Shown here: positions 24,830 to 35,778 of the stretch, piece after piece
How positions within the stretch are numbered: the stretch's first letter is position 1
How the letters are laid out: each line of letters opens with the position of its first letter
Assembly: GCA_031552145.1 (NCBI GenBank)
Contig: JAVBMV010000002.1
Coordinates: forward strand, 1 to 64,000
Direction: 5' to 3'
Source: JAVBMV01 sp031552145
GTDB lineage: Bacteria; Myxococcota; Myxococcia; Myxococcales; UBA5297
Length of the DNA: 64,000 bases
The notes under the pieces: generated by a model
Database searches by the model: none
Told to the model about the DNA's origin: nothing
What the model saw: the letters and a program-made list of their open reading frames with translations, nothing else
Program-made: the position numbers and the translations under genes

Positions 24830-25417
24830 TTAGCGCTGCGCGCCTTCCAACGCGCACTCGCTGAGCACTGAATAGCGCGCCCCCTCCGGCCGCAGCTCAG
24901 AACGCATGAGGGCTATTCGCTCCGCGACGAAATCAGTGCGTTCGTCGGTACGCAATTCGGCGACGCGCTTCCCAATGGCGCGCGCATGCCTTCGCTCTTT
25001 GACGCGCGCCAGGGTGAGGTGCGGGGTGAAGGGGCGCCGCTCGGTGGCGAAGCCGAGCGGTTCGAACGATTGCTCGACCGCGCGCGCCAGAGCACGGAGT
25101 GGCTCCGCGGAGTCCGGTGCCGCGCCCAGGTAGAGCACGCGCGGCTCGGCGGGAGAGGGGAACGCCCCGACTTCGTGAAACTCGATCGGAAAGGGCGCTG
25201 TCGAGGCGGCGGCGCGCGCGAGCGCCTCGGAGAGCGCGGGGAGCAGATGCTCCGGCGTCTCTCCCAGAAACTTCAGGGTCAGGTGGATCGACTCGACGCG
25301 GGTAAAGCGCAGGTCGCGCGAAAACGGACCGAGCGCGCGCTCCAGTCGCTCCGCTTCACGGGCGGCGCGCGCGAGGAGCGCCTCCGGAAGCGGGAGCGAA
25401 ATGAAGAGGCGCCACAT
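24830..25417 (-). CDS. thpR: RNA 2',3'-cyclic phosphodiesterase
   Basis: This 195-residue protein belongs to the 2H phosphoesterase (LigT/ThpR) family, which opens 2',3'-cyclic phosphates on RNA ends. Both catalytic H-x-T/S-x motifs are present: HLTL at residues 45-48 (SIHLTLKFLGETPEHLLP) and HLTL at 133-136 (RPFTPHLTLARVK). Length and the N-terminal RLFISLPLPE strand are normal for the family. It starts 15 bases after the glmS stop and is probably translated from the same transcript. Confidence 0.93.
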   Translation of the reverse strand: MWRLFISLPLPEALLARAAREAERLERALGPFSRDLRFTRVESIHLTLKFLGETPEHLLPALSEALARAAASTAPFPIEFHEVGAFPSPAEPRVLYLGAAPDSAEPLRALARAVEQSFEPLGFATERRPFTPHLTLARVKERRHARAIGKRVAELRTDERTDFVAERIALMRSELRPEGARYSVLSECALEGAQR

Positions 25418-25432
25418 CGAGACCTGATGCGC

Positions 25433-27259
<1,827 letters not shown>

Positions 27260-27382
27260 TCAGGTCTTCCTCTCCGGCTGCCCCGATTGATACTGACGAC
27301 CGCGCCGCAGCGAATGTGGAGCGGTGCGGCGCGCAAGTCATGCGGGCACGTTGGGGTGCTCCCATTGTGCAACCCTTGCCCG

Positions 27383-28768
27383 TTAGCCGGCGCGGCGCTT
27401 TTTGGCATAGTCCTTCTTGTTGACCTGCCTGCTTCTGGCGATGGCCAGCGAGTCGGCGGGCACATCCTCGACGATGCAGCTCCCGGCGCCGATGATGGCG
27501 TTCTTCCCCACGTTGACGGGAGCGACGAGCTGGCTGTCGGAGCCGATGAAGACCCCGTCGCCGATAGTGGTCTGGTGCTTCTTCTCTCCGTCGTAGTTGC
27601 AGGTGATGGTCCCCGCGCCGACGTTGACCGCCTTGCCGATCTCGCAGTCACCCAGATAGGCGAGGTGGCCCGCCTTGGAGCCCTTGCCGATGCGCGCCTT
27701 CTTGGTCTCGACGAAGTTGCCGAGGTGGGCTTCCTCCCCCAGCTCGGTCCCGGCGCGCAGGCGCGCAAAGGGGCCAATCGAGGCGCCGCGCCCTACCTGC
27801 GAAGCTTCGACGACACAGTAGGGCTCCAGGCGCGCGCTGGCGCCGATCTGGGCATCGGTGAGGATGCAGCCCGCTCCAATCGACGCACCCGCCGCGACGG
27901 CCGTGGTGCCGCGCAGAGAGCAGCCAGGCGCGATGGAGACGTCGCCGGCCAGCTTCACCGACTCCTCGATCCAGGTGGTGGCGGGATCGGCCATGGCGAC
28001 ACCGGCGCGCAGGTGCTCGCCATTGATGCGGTCGCGCATGGCGGCGGCGGCGCGCGAAAGCTCCAGCTGATCGTTCACGCCGGCCACTTCTTGGGGCGGC
28101 GCTTCGAGCGCGGTGACTCCATGGCCTCCCGCGCGGGCGAGCGCCACCAGATCGGTCAGGTAGAACTCGCTCTGCGCGTTGCTGGAGCGCACGCGGGCGA
28201 GCGAGTCGAAGAGGAAGCCGCTGTCGACTAGATAGATGCCGGCGTTCACCTCGCCCACTTCGGCCTCGGCGCGCGAGCAGTCCTTCTGCTCGACGATGCG
28301 CGCAACTTCTCCGCCCTCGCGGATGATCCGGCCGTAGCCCACTGGGCTCTCCGGGCGCGTGGTGACCAGCGCGAGCGCTGCCCGCCGCTTGTGCTTGAGC
28401 GCCGCCAGGGCCTTCAGGGTGGAAGTCTCGACCATCGGCACGTCGCCATAGAGGATGAAGACCTCGCCGCTGAAGGACTCGAGCGCCTGGCGCGCGGAGC
28501 CGACGGCGTGGGCCGTCCCGAGCTGCTCCGCCTGAAGTGCGAAGGTGAGCGGCGCGCCGGGGAAGGCGGCCGCCATGCTCTCCTCGACCTGCTTGGCCTG
28601 GTGGCCCACTACCGCGACCACCGGGGATGCACCGGCCTGCAGCGCGCGCTGGATGGCGTAGAAGCCCAGGGGGCGCCCCAGGAGAGGATGGAGCACCTTG
28701 GCACGCGCGCTCTTCATGCGCGTGCCCTTTCCTGCACAGAGGACGATGGCTGCCGAGGGGGATTTCAT
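27383..28768 (-). CDS. glmU: bifunctional GlmU: GlcN-1-P acetyltransferase / UDP-GlcNAc pyrophosphorylase
   Basis: This 461-residue enzyme carries out the last two steps to UDP-GlcNAc. The N-terminal nucleotidyltransferase domain shows LCAGKGTRMKS and YGDVPM. The C-terminal half is a left-handed beta-helix of hexapeptide repeats with the acetyltransferase motif GAGTITCNYDG followed by IGSDSQLVAPVNVG. Length is normal. The ATG at 28768 is chosen because it begins MKSPSAAIVLCAGKG; a more upstream ATG adds 12 unlike residues. It is divergent from the MBL-Rieske gene, with about 196 bases between that hold no other feature I can support. Confidence 0.97.
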   Translation of the reverse strand: MKSPSAAIVLCAGKGTRMKSARAKVLHPLLGRPLGFYAIQRALQAGASPVVAVVGHQAKQVEESMAAAFPGAPLTFALQAEQLGTAHAVGSARQALESFSGEVFILYGDVPMVETSTLKALAALKHKRRAALALVTTRPESPVGYGRIIREGGEVARIVEQKDCSRAEAEVGEVNAGIYLVDSGFLFDSLARVRSSNAQSEFYLTDLVALARAGGHGVTALEAPPQEVAGVNDQLELSRAAAAMRDRINGEHLRAGVAMADPATTWIEESVKLAGDVSIAPGCSLRGTTAVAAGASIGAGCILTDAQIGASARLEPYCVVEASQVGRGASIGPFARLRAGTELGEEAHLGNFVETKKARIGKGSKAGHLAYLGDCEIGKAVNVGAGTITCNYDGEKKHQTTIGDGVFIGSDSQLVAPVNVGKNAIIGAGSCIVEDVPADSLAIARSRQVNKKDYAKKRRAG

Positions 28769-28964
28769 GGCCGGCAGAATAGGAAGGGCGCGGGGGGGCG
28801 TCAACGCGGGGATGTGTAGGAGCGCCGCTTGCTGCGCTCAGGGGACACCCAAGCAAGATCACCGATCTGGAGCCGCGCACGTGGCGTGGTCGTTGACAGC
28901 TTGCGGCCGCGCGCATCGCGGCGCCGCTCCGACTTCGCCGATGCGCTGGGCCATTGGGGGTGCG

Positions 28965-30545
28965 ATGGAGATTACCTATTTGGGTCACGCGGGCTTCCTG
29001 CTGGAGACGGACGGGGCCATCGTCGTGGCCGATCCATGGCTCTCTCCAGAAGGAGCCTTCGACTCTGCCTGGATGCAGCTACCCAGGAACCATCAGCTCG
29101 CGCCGTGGGTGCGCGAACGACTGGCCGACTCCACCAAGGAGCGCTTCATCTATGTGAGCCACGAGCACCGGGACCACTTCGACCCCTGGTTCTTGGCATC
29201 GCTCGCGGATCGCGGCTTCACGCTCGTGATCGCGCGATTCAGGCGCAAGGCGCTGCGGGCCGCGCTCGAGGACTACCGGTGCGCCCGGCTGGCTATCCTG
29301 GATGATGGGGAGCGGCTCGATTTCGCGGGCGGCTACTTGCGCCTCTTCGTCGATGACAGCGGGCTCAATCGAGACTCGGCGCTCTTTGTCCGGGGGGATG
29401 GGCAGAGCTTCCTCGATCTCAATGACTGCAAGATCCATGACCGCGTCGGCAAGATAAGAGAGGAGGAGGGGGCGCTCGATCTCTTCACGGCTCAGTTCAG
29501 CGGGGCCATCTGGCACCCCACCTGCTATGACTACGACCGGGCCACCTACGCGGCTATTTCGCGCCGCAAGAGCGTGGGGAAGTTCGAGGCGGTCTCGCGC
29601 GCCATCGAGCAGCTCGCGCCCCGCTTCTTCATGGCGTCGGCAGGTCCCGTTTGCTTCCTCGATCCGTCGCTGATTCATCTCAATTACGAGGAGGTCAGCA
29701 TCTTTCCGCGGGCTCCCCGATTCTTCGCCTATGTGAAGAAGCGCCTCCGGAATAGCCAGACCCAGCTCCTCGAGCCGATGCCCGGCGATCGGCTGGAGCT
29801 CGCCACCGGCAAGCTGCATGAGCTGGGCGAGGAGCGGGTGGATGACGACTCCTTCCCGCAGTATGTGGCGCTCTACGCCAAGGAACGGCAGGGGCTCTAC
29901 CGCGCGCGCCTGCGTAACCGTCTGCCGGAGGAGCTGGAGGAGACCCACGCCGCGCTCCGCGCCGAGCTGGAGCGAAAGCTGGCCGCGCTCGAGCTGAGAG
30001 AGCGGGTGTTGGTGCCGCTCTATGCTTGGCTGGAGGAACTGCCCAGCAGAGTGCTCCGGGTCGACTTCGCCCGGGGCGTCGTCGAAGAGGTGGCGCAGGT
30101 GCCAGAGCAAGGGCGCTACACGCTCTGCGCCGCCGCCGCCGATCTGCGGCGCGTGCTCGATCGCAAGATGACCTGGGATGAGTTCCTGCTCTCCTTCAGG
30201 CTTCGCTTGAGCCGCGAGCCCGACACTTACGACGCCATCCTCCACGGCTTTCTCGCGGTGGAGGCGGAGGACCTAGGCGCCTTCTGCGACACGGTGCGCC
30301 AGTCGGAGGCGCGGCAAGAGCGGATCACCGTCGAGGCAGGCGGCGTGCGCTACTCGGTGCGCCGCTACTGCCCGCACCAAGGGGCCGATCTGACCCAGGC
30401 CTGGTGTGAAGGCGGGCGTTATCTGGTCTGCCCGCGTCACCGGTGGCGTTTCGATCTGAAGCAGGGCGGCGCTTGCACCACCAACGGCACCACCCTCAAC
30501 GCGGTGGCGTTGGAAAACGACGAAGCACAATGCGCCGGGGAGTGA
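28965..30545 (+). CDS. metallo-beta-lactamase fold / Rieske fusion protein
   Basis: This 526-residue protein joins an N-terminal metallo-beta-lactamase-fold domain (residues 1-about 280, metal motif H66-E-H68-R-D70-H71) to a C-terminal Rieske [2Fe-2S] domain with Cys469-x-His471 and Cys489-x-x-His492. Both domains together occur in sugar-nucleotide hydroxylases such as CMP-Neu5Ac hydroxylase and mycobacterial NamH; the QFSGAIWHPTCYDY segment fits that group. In those enzymes the Rieske domain usually comes first, so the order here is unusual. A sugar hydroxylase role is an inference. GGGGG precedes the ATG. The last 50 bases overlap the end of trmB on the other strand. Confidence 0.82.
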   Translation: MEITYLGHAGFLLETDGAIVVADPWLSPEGAFDSAWMQLPRNHQLAPWVRERLADSTKERFIYVSHEHRDHFDPWFLASLADRGFTLVIARFRRKALRAALEDYRCARLAILDDGERLDFAGGYLRLFVDDSGLNRDSALFVRGDGQSFLDLNDCKIHDRVGKIREEEGALDLFTAQFSGAIWHPTCYDYDRATYAAISRRKSVGKFEAVSRAIEQLAPRFFMASAGPVCFLDPSLIHLNYEEVSIFPRAPRFFAYVKKRLRNSQTQLLEPMPGDRLELATGKLHELGEERVDDDSFPQYVALYAKERQGLYRARLRNRLPEELEETHAALRAELERKLAALELRERVLVPLYAWLEELPSRVLRVDFARGVVEEVAQVPEQGRYTLCAAAADLRRVLDRKMTWDEFLLSFRLRLSREPDTYDAILHGFLAVEAEDLGAFCDTVRQSEARQERITVEAGGVRYSVRRYCPHQGADLTQAWCEGGRYLVCPRHRWRFDLKQGGACTTNGTTLNAVALENDEAQCAGE

Positions 30546-31164
30546 TCTCCCAGCGCTCCCACTTCAATTGATAGCGCGAGCGCGTCGGTGGCTCGAAGCC
30601 GAGGAGGAAGCGCTCGGCGTGGGCGCGCGTCCAGCCCGGGGCGCTCTCGGCGAGCTGCAGGATCTCCGAGAAGAACTCCTCGCTATCGGAGACGATGCTC
30701 AGCAAGGCCTCCTCGCGGAGCGCGCCGCGCAGCTCCTCGAAGAAGCGCGGGTTGAGCACTTTGTGCACTCCGCGCGAACGGACGAAGGGGTCGGGGAAGT
30801 GTACATAGAGCGCGTCGAGCGAGGCTCGTGGCAGCGCCCCGTAGAAGGCCGAGATGGGGGCCCTCACAAAGTGGATGTTGGAGAGCCCCGCGTCTGCCGC
30901 CAGGCGCACCGCGAAGTAGAGCGACTTCGTGGAGGGATCGATCCCCACATAGCCGCGCTCGGGGTGCTCCTTGGCCAACGCGCAGAGATACTCGCCCGTG
31001 CCGCAGCCCACCTCTAGCTCCAATGGGCAGTCGCGCTCGAAGAGCGCGCGCGGCTCCAGCGTGGGCGGGGGAAGGCCGAACCGCCAAAGGGTCAGGTAGC
31101 GCTCCAGTGCCTCCGGCGGCGGTGGCGTTCGCTTGACGGCGCGGCTGAGTCCTCTGCGTCCCAT
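30496..31164 (-). CDS. trmB: tRNA (guanine46-N7)-methyltransferase
   Basis: This 222-residue SAM-dependent enzyme methylates G46 in the tRNA variable loop. It has the SAM motif LEVGCGTGEYL, the GIDPS segment, the catalytic region VHFPDPF followed by R-x-x-x-HKVLNP, and the C-terminal T-R-S-R-Y-x-x-K-W-E-R motif. The ATG at 31164 gives normal family length; the open frame upstream encodes Arg-rich sequence unlike the family. The 3' end overlaps the MBL-Rieske gene by 50 bases in convergent orientation. The acyl-ACP-reductase-like gene ends 59 bases upstream. Confidence 0.92.
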   Translation of the reverse strand: MGRRGLSRAVKRTPPPPEALERYLTLWRFGLPPPTLEPRALFERDCPLELEVGCGTGEYLCALAKEHPERGYVGIDPSTKSLYFAVRLAADAGLSNIHFVRAPISAFYGALPRASLDALYVHFPDPFVRSRGVHKVLNPRFFEELRGALREEALLSIVSDSEEFFSEILQLAESAPGWTRAHAERFLLGFEPPTRSRYQLKWERWEITPRRIVLRRFPTPPR

Positions 31165-31223
31165 GGGCGCGACCAGATAGCCGATCCGCGCCTGGAGCGA
31201 AAGTGAGAGACCCGGGCCGCGCC

Positions 31224-33293
31224 TCAGACGGCGAGTCGAAGGCGCGCTGAACGCTTGGCCGCCAGGGCCTCTGCCTCGGCGCGGCTCTCGGCGCGAACGG
31301 CGAGGGCGCGCGCTCTCACCTCGGCGATCGCCTCGTCCGAGAAGAGGCCGTTGACGCCCGAGATCGCGGCCAGCGCCATGCCGTGCTTTAGCCCCAGCTT
31401 GTAGATTTCCTTCACGCGGGCCCATTCGATCTCTCGGCCGAGCGTGAAGGGCTCGAAGCGGCCCTCCAGCGCGAGCACGATCGTCTCCGCGAGGCAGGCG
31501 TAGGCGACGCCCGGCGGCAGCCCGATGGAGCGCATCTTGGGCTCGCCCGGGAGCTGAATCTCTCCGGACTCGAGCACGAGGATGTCGGGCCTGAGCGCCA
31601 CGTCCTCCGCCGATAGGTCAAGTGGGCGGGAGACGTCGGTGATGATCGCTCCCGCCTTCACCTTGAGGATGTCGACCACGCGCTTGCCCGCGGCGGAGGT
31701 GGCGGTGACGATGAGATCCATCTCTCTCAGGTTCTCGTCGGCGCTCGAGGAGAGGTGCACCTTGGCGCTGGGCGTCTCCTCCAGAATTGCGTCGCGCAGC
31801 AGCAGCAGCTTGGCCGGGTCGGGCGCGACGAGATGGAGTTCATCGAAGGCCATTGCGAGCAGCCGGGCGCAGACCGCGCCGATGGAGCCGGTCGCCCCAA
31901 CCACCATTGCCTTGCCCGCCACCTTGCCCTGGGCGTCGATCTCGAGCAGGCCCATGCGCCGGGCGGCGTCGTGGGCGGCCCAGAGGGCACCCGAAGCGCT
32001 GTAGCTGTTGCCCGTGGTGACGGGCAGACTGGCGCGTCTCGCCACCGTGACGCCAGCGTCCCCGACGACCTTGGTGAAGGCGCCCAGGCCCATGATCTGC
32101 GCCCCCAGCCGCTCGGCCATGCGCGAGGCCTCGACCATCTGCCGATAGGTGAACTCGGGTGAGCGCGAGAGCATCTCACGCGGTGTCGAGGCGACGCTGA
32201 TGAGCCACCCCTCCGCCTCGGCGCCGGTGGGCGAGCGGATGCCGGTGACCTTCGAGTAGAGGAAGGGGGGGGCGTGGGCCGCTACCTTCTCCACGGCACG
32301 CATGGCGCGCTTGGGGAGGAGGCGCGCGGCGAGCGCGAGCGGCTTCGACTCCTTGAGGAACTCGCGCGAGAGGGGGTGGATGACGAAGGCGAAGCGGTTG
32401 CGCTGGCGCGGCACGCCGAAGGGGTGGAGGAGCGCGGAGGCGGGGCGCAGCTCCTCGTAGAGCTGTAGATAATCGTCCATACCCATGTCGGTGGGGATTC
32501 GATTGGTGGCCGCGAGCAGGGCGCCCTCCAGCAGGTCACACTCGATCGGACGATCGAGGAGGCGCGGGGCGCGGTCGATGGCCGCGTAGGCTCCTGCCGC
32601 GCGCAGCTGCGCCAGCATCTCGTCGGAAATGGCAGAGGTGAGCACCACCTTTCCGCGCAGATCCCAGGGCAGCTTCGCGATGAGGTCGCGATGGAGCACC
32701 AGCACATGAGCGTCGGCCACCGCGTTGGCCAAGAGGCCGCTCGCGGCAAGTTCTCTCTCGCGCGTCGCCTGGGGCGGGAGTGGCGTGCGCAGGGCCGCGG
32801 CACGCGCGAAGGTCCGCAGGCTCGATAGTGAGCCGAGCAGCTTTGGCAGCCCGAGCCGCAGGATGGGATCGGCGAAGAAGAGGTTCTTGGTCTGCTGCGA
32901 GAGCAGGCGCGCCAGCGCGTAGTCCTCCATTCCCGAGAGGAAGAGGACGCGAGCGTTGACGAAGGTGCCGGGCCGCTCGCGCTGCATCTGGCGCACAGCC
33001 CACTCTTCGTGGACGCGGGCCAACGTCGTGCCCGTCGCGGCCTGCGCAGCGGCGGCGCGCGCTACGAACTCGGCCACTCTCTTGTCACGCCTAACGAGCG
33101 CGCCCGCCGGGGAGAGGCCGCCCAGCGAGACCTGGTCAGCCTCTTCGCTGAAGCGCTCGAGAAGCCGCGCCGCGCGCTCCAGATCGCCGTTGACGCCGAT
33201 CCGGCGCAGCCGCAGCTTGGCCCCGAGGAGGGTCGTCGAAAACTCGAAGTCGCGGGCGCTCTCGCCCAGGTGGATGCTCACTACAGTCTTCAT
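31224..33293 (-). CDS. long-chain acyl-ACP reductase-like / quinate-dehydrogenase-like fusion
   Basis: This 689-residue protein has two parts. The C-terminal half (about 350-689) resembles cyanobacterial acyl-ACP reductase: the GLGAFTKVV and TTGNSYSASG motifs, a nucleotide-binding loop VVGATGSIGAVCARLLA, and the ending YACLAETIVLALEGR then LGLKHGM. That enzyme makes fatty aldehydes from acyl-ACP with NADPH. The N-terminal part (MKTVVSIHLGESARDFEF, IGVNGDLERA, DQVSLGGL) resembles proteins annotated as quinate 5-dehydrogenase in other bacteria, from memory. Function is uncertain; a lipid or aldehyde-related redox role is my inference. The expected catalytic Cys of acyl-ACP reductase was not confirmed. 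The ATG at 33293 is chosen over the open upstream frame, which is low-complexity Arg/Gly-rich. Confidence 0.65.
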   Translation of the reverse strand: MKTVVSIHLGESARDFEFSTTLLGAKLRLRRIGVNGDLERAARLLERFSEEADQVSLGGLSPAGALVRRDKRVAEFVARAAAAQAATGTTLARVHEEWAVRQMQRERPGTFVNARVLFLSGMEDYALARLLSQQTKNLFFADPILRLGLPKLLGSLSSLRTFARAAALRTPLPPQATRERELAASGLLANAVADAHVLVLHRDLIAKLPWDLRGKVVLTSAISDEMLAQLRAAGAYAAIDRAPRLLDRPIECDLLEGALLAATNRIPTDMGMDDYLQLYEELRPASALLHPFGVPRQRNRFAFVIHPLSREFLKESKPLALAARLLPKRAMRAVEKVAAHAPPFLYSKVTGIRSPTGAEAEGWLISVASTPREMLSRSPEFTYRQMVEASRMAERLGAQIMGLGAFTKVVGDAGVTVARRASLPVTTGNSYSASGALWAAHDAARRMGLLEIDAQGKVAGKAMVVGATGSIGAVCARLLAMAFDELHLVAPDPAKLLLLRDAILEETPSAKVHLSSSADENLREMDLIVTATSAAGKRVVDILKVKAGAIITDVSRPLDLSAEDVALRPDILVLESGEIQLPGEPKMRSIGLPPGVAYACLAETIVLALEGRFEPFTLGREIEWARVKEIYKLGLKHGMALAAISGVNGLFSDEAIAEVRARALAVRAESRAEAEALAAKRSARLRLAV

Positions 33294-33418
33294 TGCAGGC
33301 TCGCCGCACGCAGCCGATGGGGCTCGGTGCGCGCTCGTAAGGGGGGTGCCTGCAGATAACTGTCTCCCGCGCTCGATGCTCTCTTCGGAGAGGGGGGCTC
33401 GGCCAATTGACGGGTAGT

Positions 33419-34087
33419 TTACGACGAGTGGCGGATATCCTCGCCTTTCACGAGAAAGACGACCATCTCGCCCAGGTTGGTGGCGTGGTCTCCCAGCCGC
33501 TCCAGATACTTGGCGATCGACTGCAGCCGGGTGGCCCGGAAGACCGTGCCAGTGTCTTCCATCATGAAGGTGAGCAGCTCGCGGAAGACCTGGGCGTAGA
33601 GCGCGTCCACCTCCTCGTCGCGGGCGATTACTCGCTGAGCCGCCTCGGCGTCGCCCGCCACGAAGGCGTCGAGCGTCTCGCGCACCATTCCCTGGGCCAG
33701 CTCGGCCATCCGCGGGATATCGATGTACTGCTTCAGCGGCGGCTCGCGATTGAGCTCGAGCGCGCGCTCGCAGACATTGACCGCCAGGTCGCCCATGCGC
33801 TCCAGGTCGGTAACCATCCGGATCGCGGTCATCAACACGCGGAGATCGGAGGCGACCGGCTGCCGCCGGGCGAGGATGCGCAGGCAAAGCTTGTCGATCT
33901 CCACCTCCTGCAGGTCCACCTCGCGATCGGAGTCGATGGTCGCGCGTGCCAGGGCGTCGTCGCGCTCCACCAGTGCTTGGACGCTCTCGCGAATCATCTT
34001 CTCGACGCGCCCGGCCATGGAGAGCAGCTCGTTGCGCAGCCTGGTCAGCTCGCGCTCATATTCGCTATCGGTATGTGCGATTTTCAT
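33419..34087 (-). CDS. phoU: phosphate signalling regulator PhoU
   Basis: This 222-residue protein has two PhoU helical-bundle repeats (LLSMAGRVEKMIRESVQAL and MAELAQGMVRETLDAFVAGD) with the E-R-M-G-D and E-R-L-G-D-H-A motifs. PhoU links the Pst transporter to PhoR and keeps the Pho regulon off when phosphate is ample. The ATG at 34087 (MKIAHTD) is preferred because GGAG lies just upstream; an ATG four codons earlier at 34099 is possible. It follows pstB by 18 bases and ends the pst operon. Confidence 0.96.
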   Translation of the reverse strand: MKIAHTDSEYERELTRLRNELLSMAGRVEKMIRESVQALVERDDALARATIDSDREVDLQEVEIDKLCLRILARRQPVASDLRVLMTAIRMVTDLERMGDLAVNVCERALELNREPPLKQYIDIPRMAELAQGMVRETLDAFVAGDAEAAQRVIARDEEVDALYAQVFRELLTFMMEDTGTVFRATRLQSIAKYLERLGDHATNLGEMVVFLVKGEDIRHSS

Positions 34088-34105
34088 TGGTGTCTCCATC
34101 TCGGC

Positions 34106-34900
34106 TCAGCCGAACCGGCCGGTGATGTAGTCCTCGGTCTTGGTGCTCTTGGGCGTGGTGAAGAGCGCGGTGGTCTCGCCGAACTCGATCAGCTCACCCA
34201 TATAAAAGAAGGCTGTCATGGAGGAGATGCGCGCCGCCTGCTGCATATTGTGCGTGACCATGATGATGGTGGTCTTCTGACCGATCTCGCGGATCAGCTC
34301 CTCGATCTTTGCTGTCGCGATGGGGTCCAGGGCAGAGCAGGGCTCGTCGAGGAGGAGCACCTCGGGGTCGAGCGCCAGGGCGCGTGCGATGCAGAGGCGC
34401 TGCTGCTGCCCGCCCGAGAGCGAGGCTCCCGAGCGCTTCAGACCATCCTTCACCTCGTCCCAGAGGGCGGTCTGTCGCAGGATCGATTCGACCAGCGCGT
34501 CGGCCTCCGCTCCTTTCGGGGCCAGCTTGTTGAGCGTCAAGCCCGCTAGGACATTCTCCCGGATGGACATCGCCGGGAAGGGATTGGGACGCTGGAAGAC
34601 CATGCCGATGCGGCGGCGGATGGCGACCGGATCCATTCCGGCGCCGTAGAGATCCATTCCACCCAGGAGGACCTTTCCGCTGACGCGCGCCCCGGGCGTG
34701 ACCTCGTGCATGCGGTTGAGGCACCGCAGGAAGGTGGACTTGCCGCAGCCGGAGGGGCCGATGATGGCCGTGACGGCCTTGGCGGGCAGCGCGAGCGAGA
34801 CGCCTTTCACGATCTCGGTCGTGCCGAACCAAGCGTGCAGCTCCTCGGTCTCGAGCGCGTTCGCCCTGGGTGAGTTGGAGGGGAGGGTGGACTCCAGCAT
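34106..34900 (-). CDS. pstB: phosphate ABC transporter ATP-binding protein
   Basis: This 264-residue ATPase drives phosphate import. It has Walker A (GPSGCGKST, residues 48-56), the ABC signature LSGGQQQRL, Walker B (EVLLLDEPCSALDP) and the H-loop (MVTHNMQQAARI), all typical of PstB. The family's RRRIGMVFQRPNPFP Q-loop is present. The ATG at 34900 starts MLESTLPSNS; the open frame upstream overlaps no family sequence. It lies 47 bases after pstA. Confidence 0.97.
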   Translation of the reverse strand: MLESTLPSNSPRANALETEELHAWFGTTEIVKGVSLALPAKAVTAIIGPSGCGKSTFLRCLNRMHEVTPGARVSGKVLLGGMDLYGAGMDPVAIRRRIGMVFQRPNPFPAMSIRENVLAGLTLNKLAPKGAEADALVESILRQTALWDEVKDGLKRSGASLSGGQQQRLCIARALALDPEVLLLDEPCSALDPIATAKIEELIREIGQKTTIIMVTHNMQQAARISSMTAFFYMGELIEFGETTALFTTPKSTKTEDYITGRFG

Positions 34901-34947
34901 GTGGGTTCTCTTTTTTCCGCCGCGGGGCGCGGAGATCTGCTCGGCTC

Positions 34948-35778
34948 TCAATGGGACCTCGTATTCTTGGTTCGAGTAGCCAGGCGCGCCCCCACGTTCA
35001 GGAAGAGGACGAGTCCGACGAGGATGAGTGCTCCAGCGAAGGCTTGCCTGTGCCACTCCTCATAGGGGGAGACGGCGTAGGTGTAGATCTGCACGGGGAG
35101 CGAGGCGATCGGCGCGCCGGGACGAGCCGACCAGTGCAAGTTTCCAAAGGCCGTGAAGAGGAGCGGCGCCGTCTCTCCGGCTGCGCGTGCGATGGCCAGC
35201 ATCGCGCCCGTCGCGATCCCGGGCGCTCCGGCGCGGAGCACCACCTTGAGGATCACCCTCCAGCGCGGCACGCCCAGCGCCAGCGCCGACTCGCGCAACG
35301 AGTTGGGGACGAGCGCGAGGATCTCCTCGGTGGTCCGCATGACGGTGGGCAGCATGATGATCGCGAGGGACGCGGCGCCGGCGAGCGCCGAGAAGGAGCG
35401 CAGCGTCACGACCAGTATGGAGTAGACGAAGATGCCGATCGCGATGGAAGGGACGCCGGAGAGTACGTCGGCACAGAAGCGCACGATTCGAGCGAACCGG
35501 TTCTCTCCATACTCCGACACATAGATGCCCGCGAGGATACCCAGGGGCAGCGCCGCGGCGCAGGCCATGCCCACCAGCATGAAGGTGCCGAGGATGGCGT
35601 TCCCGAATCCTCCATCGGGCTCTCCTACTGGCTTTGGCAGCTCCGTAAAGAGCGACCATGAAAAAGCGGCTCCGCCCTTGATTGTTACATAGAAGAGCAG
35701 CGAGCCCAGCGGAATGAGGGCGGCGAGCAGTGCCGCGGCGCACCCCCACCGTGCCGCGAGATCGATGACGCGCCTCAT
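34948..35778 (-). CDS. pstA: phosphate ABC transporter permease PstA
   Basis: This 276-residue inner-membrane permease has about six hydrophobic helices and the binding-protein-dependent transport motif (ESALALGVPRWRVILKVVLRAGAPGI) that contacts PstB. The segment GIYVSEYGENRFARIVRFCADVLSGVPSI, given here only by its ends, is characteristic of PstA: it starts GIYVSEYG and ends LSGVPSIAIG. It overlaps the end of pstC by four bases (ATGA). Confidence 0.96.
   Translation of the reverse strand: MRRVIDLAARWGCAAALLAALIPLGSLLFYVTIKGGAAFSWSLFTELPKPVGEPDGGFGNAILGTFMLVGMACAAALPLGILAGIYVSEYGENRFARIVRFCADVLSGVPSIAIGIFVYSILVVTLRSFSALAGAASLAIIMLPTVMRTTEEILALVPNSLRESALALGVPRWRVILKVVLRAGAPGIATGAMLAIARAAGETAPLLFTAFGNLHWSARPGAPIASLPVQIYTYAVSPYEEWHRQAFAGALILVGLVLFLNVGARLATRTKNTRSH

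Noticed and set aside
27260..27382. A glmS riboswitch-ribozyme upstream of glmS
   Set aside because: The gap of 123 bases shows no recognisable glmS ribozyme core, and that element is mainly known from Gram-positive bacteria.
33294..33887. Upstream extension of the acyl-ACP-reductase-like frame by 198 codons
   Set aside because: It runs antisense to or across phoU and is low-complexity Arg/Gly/Ala sequence; the family-like start is at 33293.
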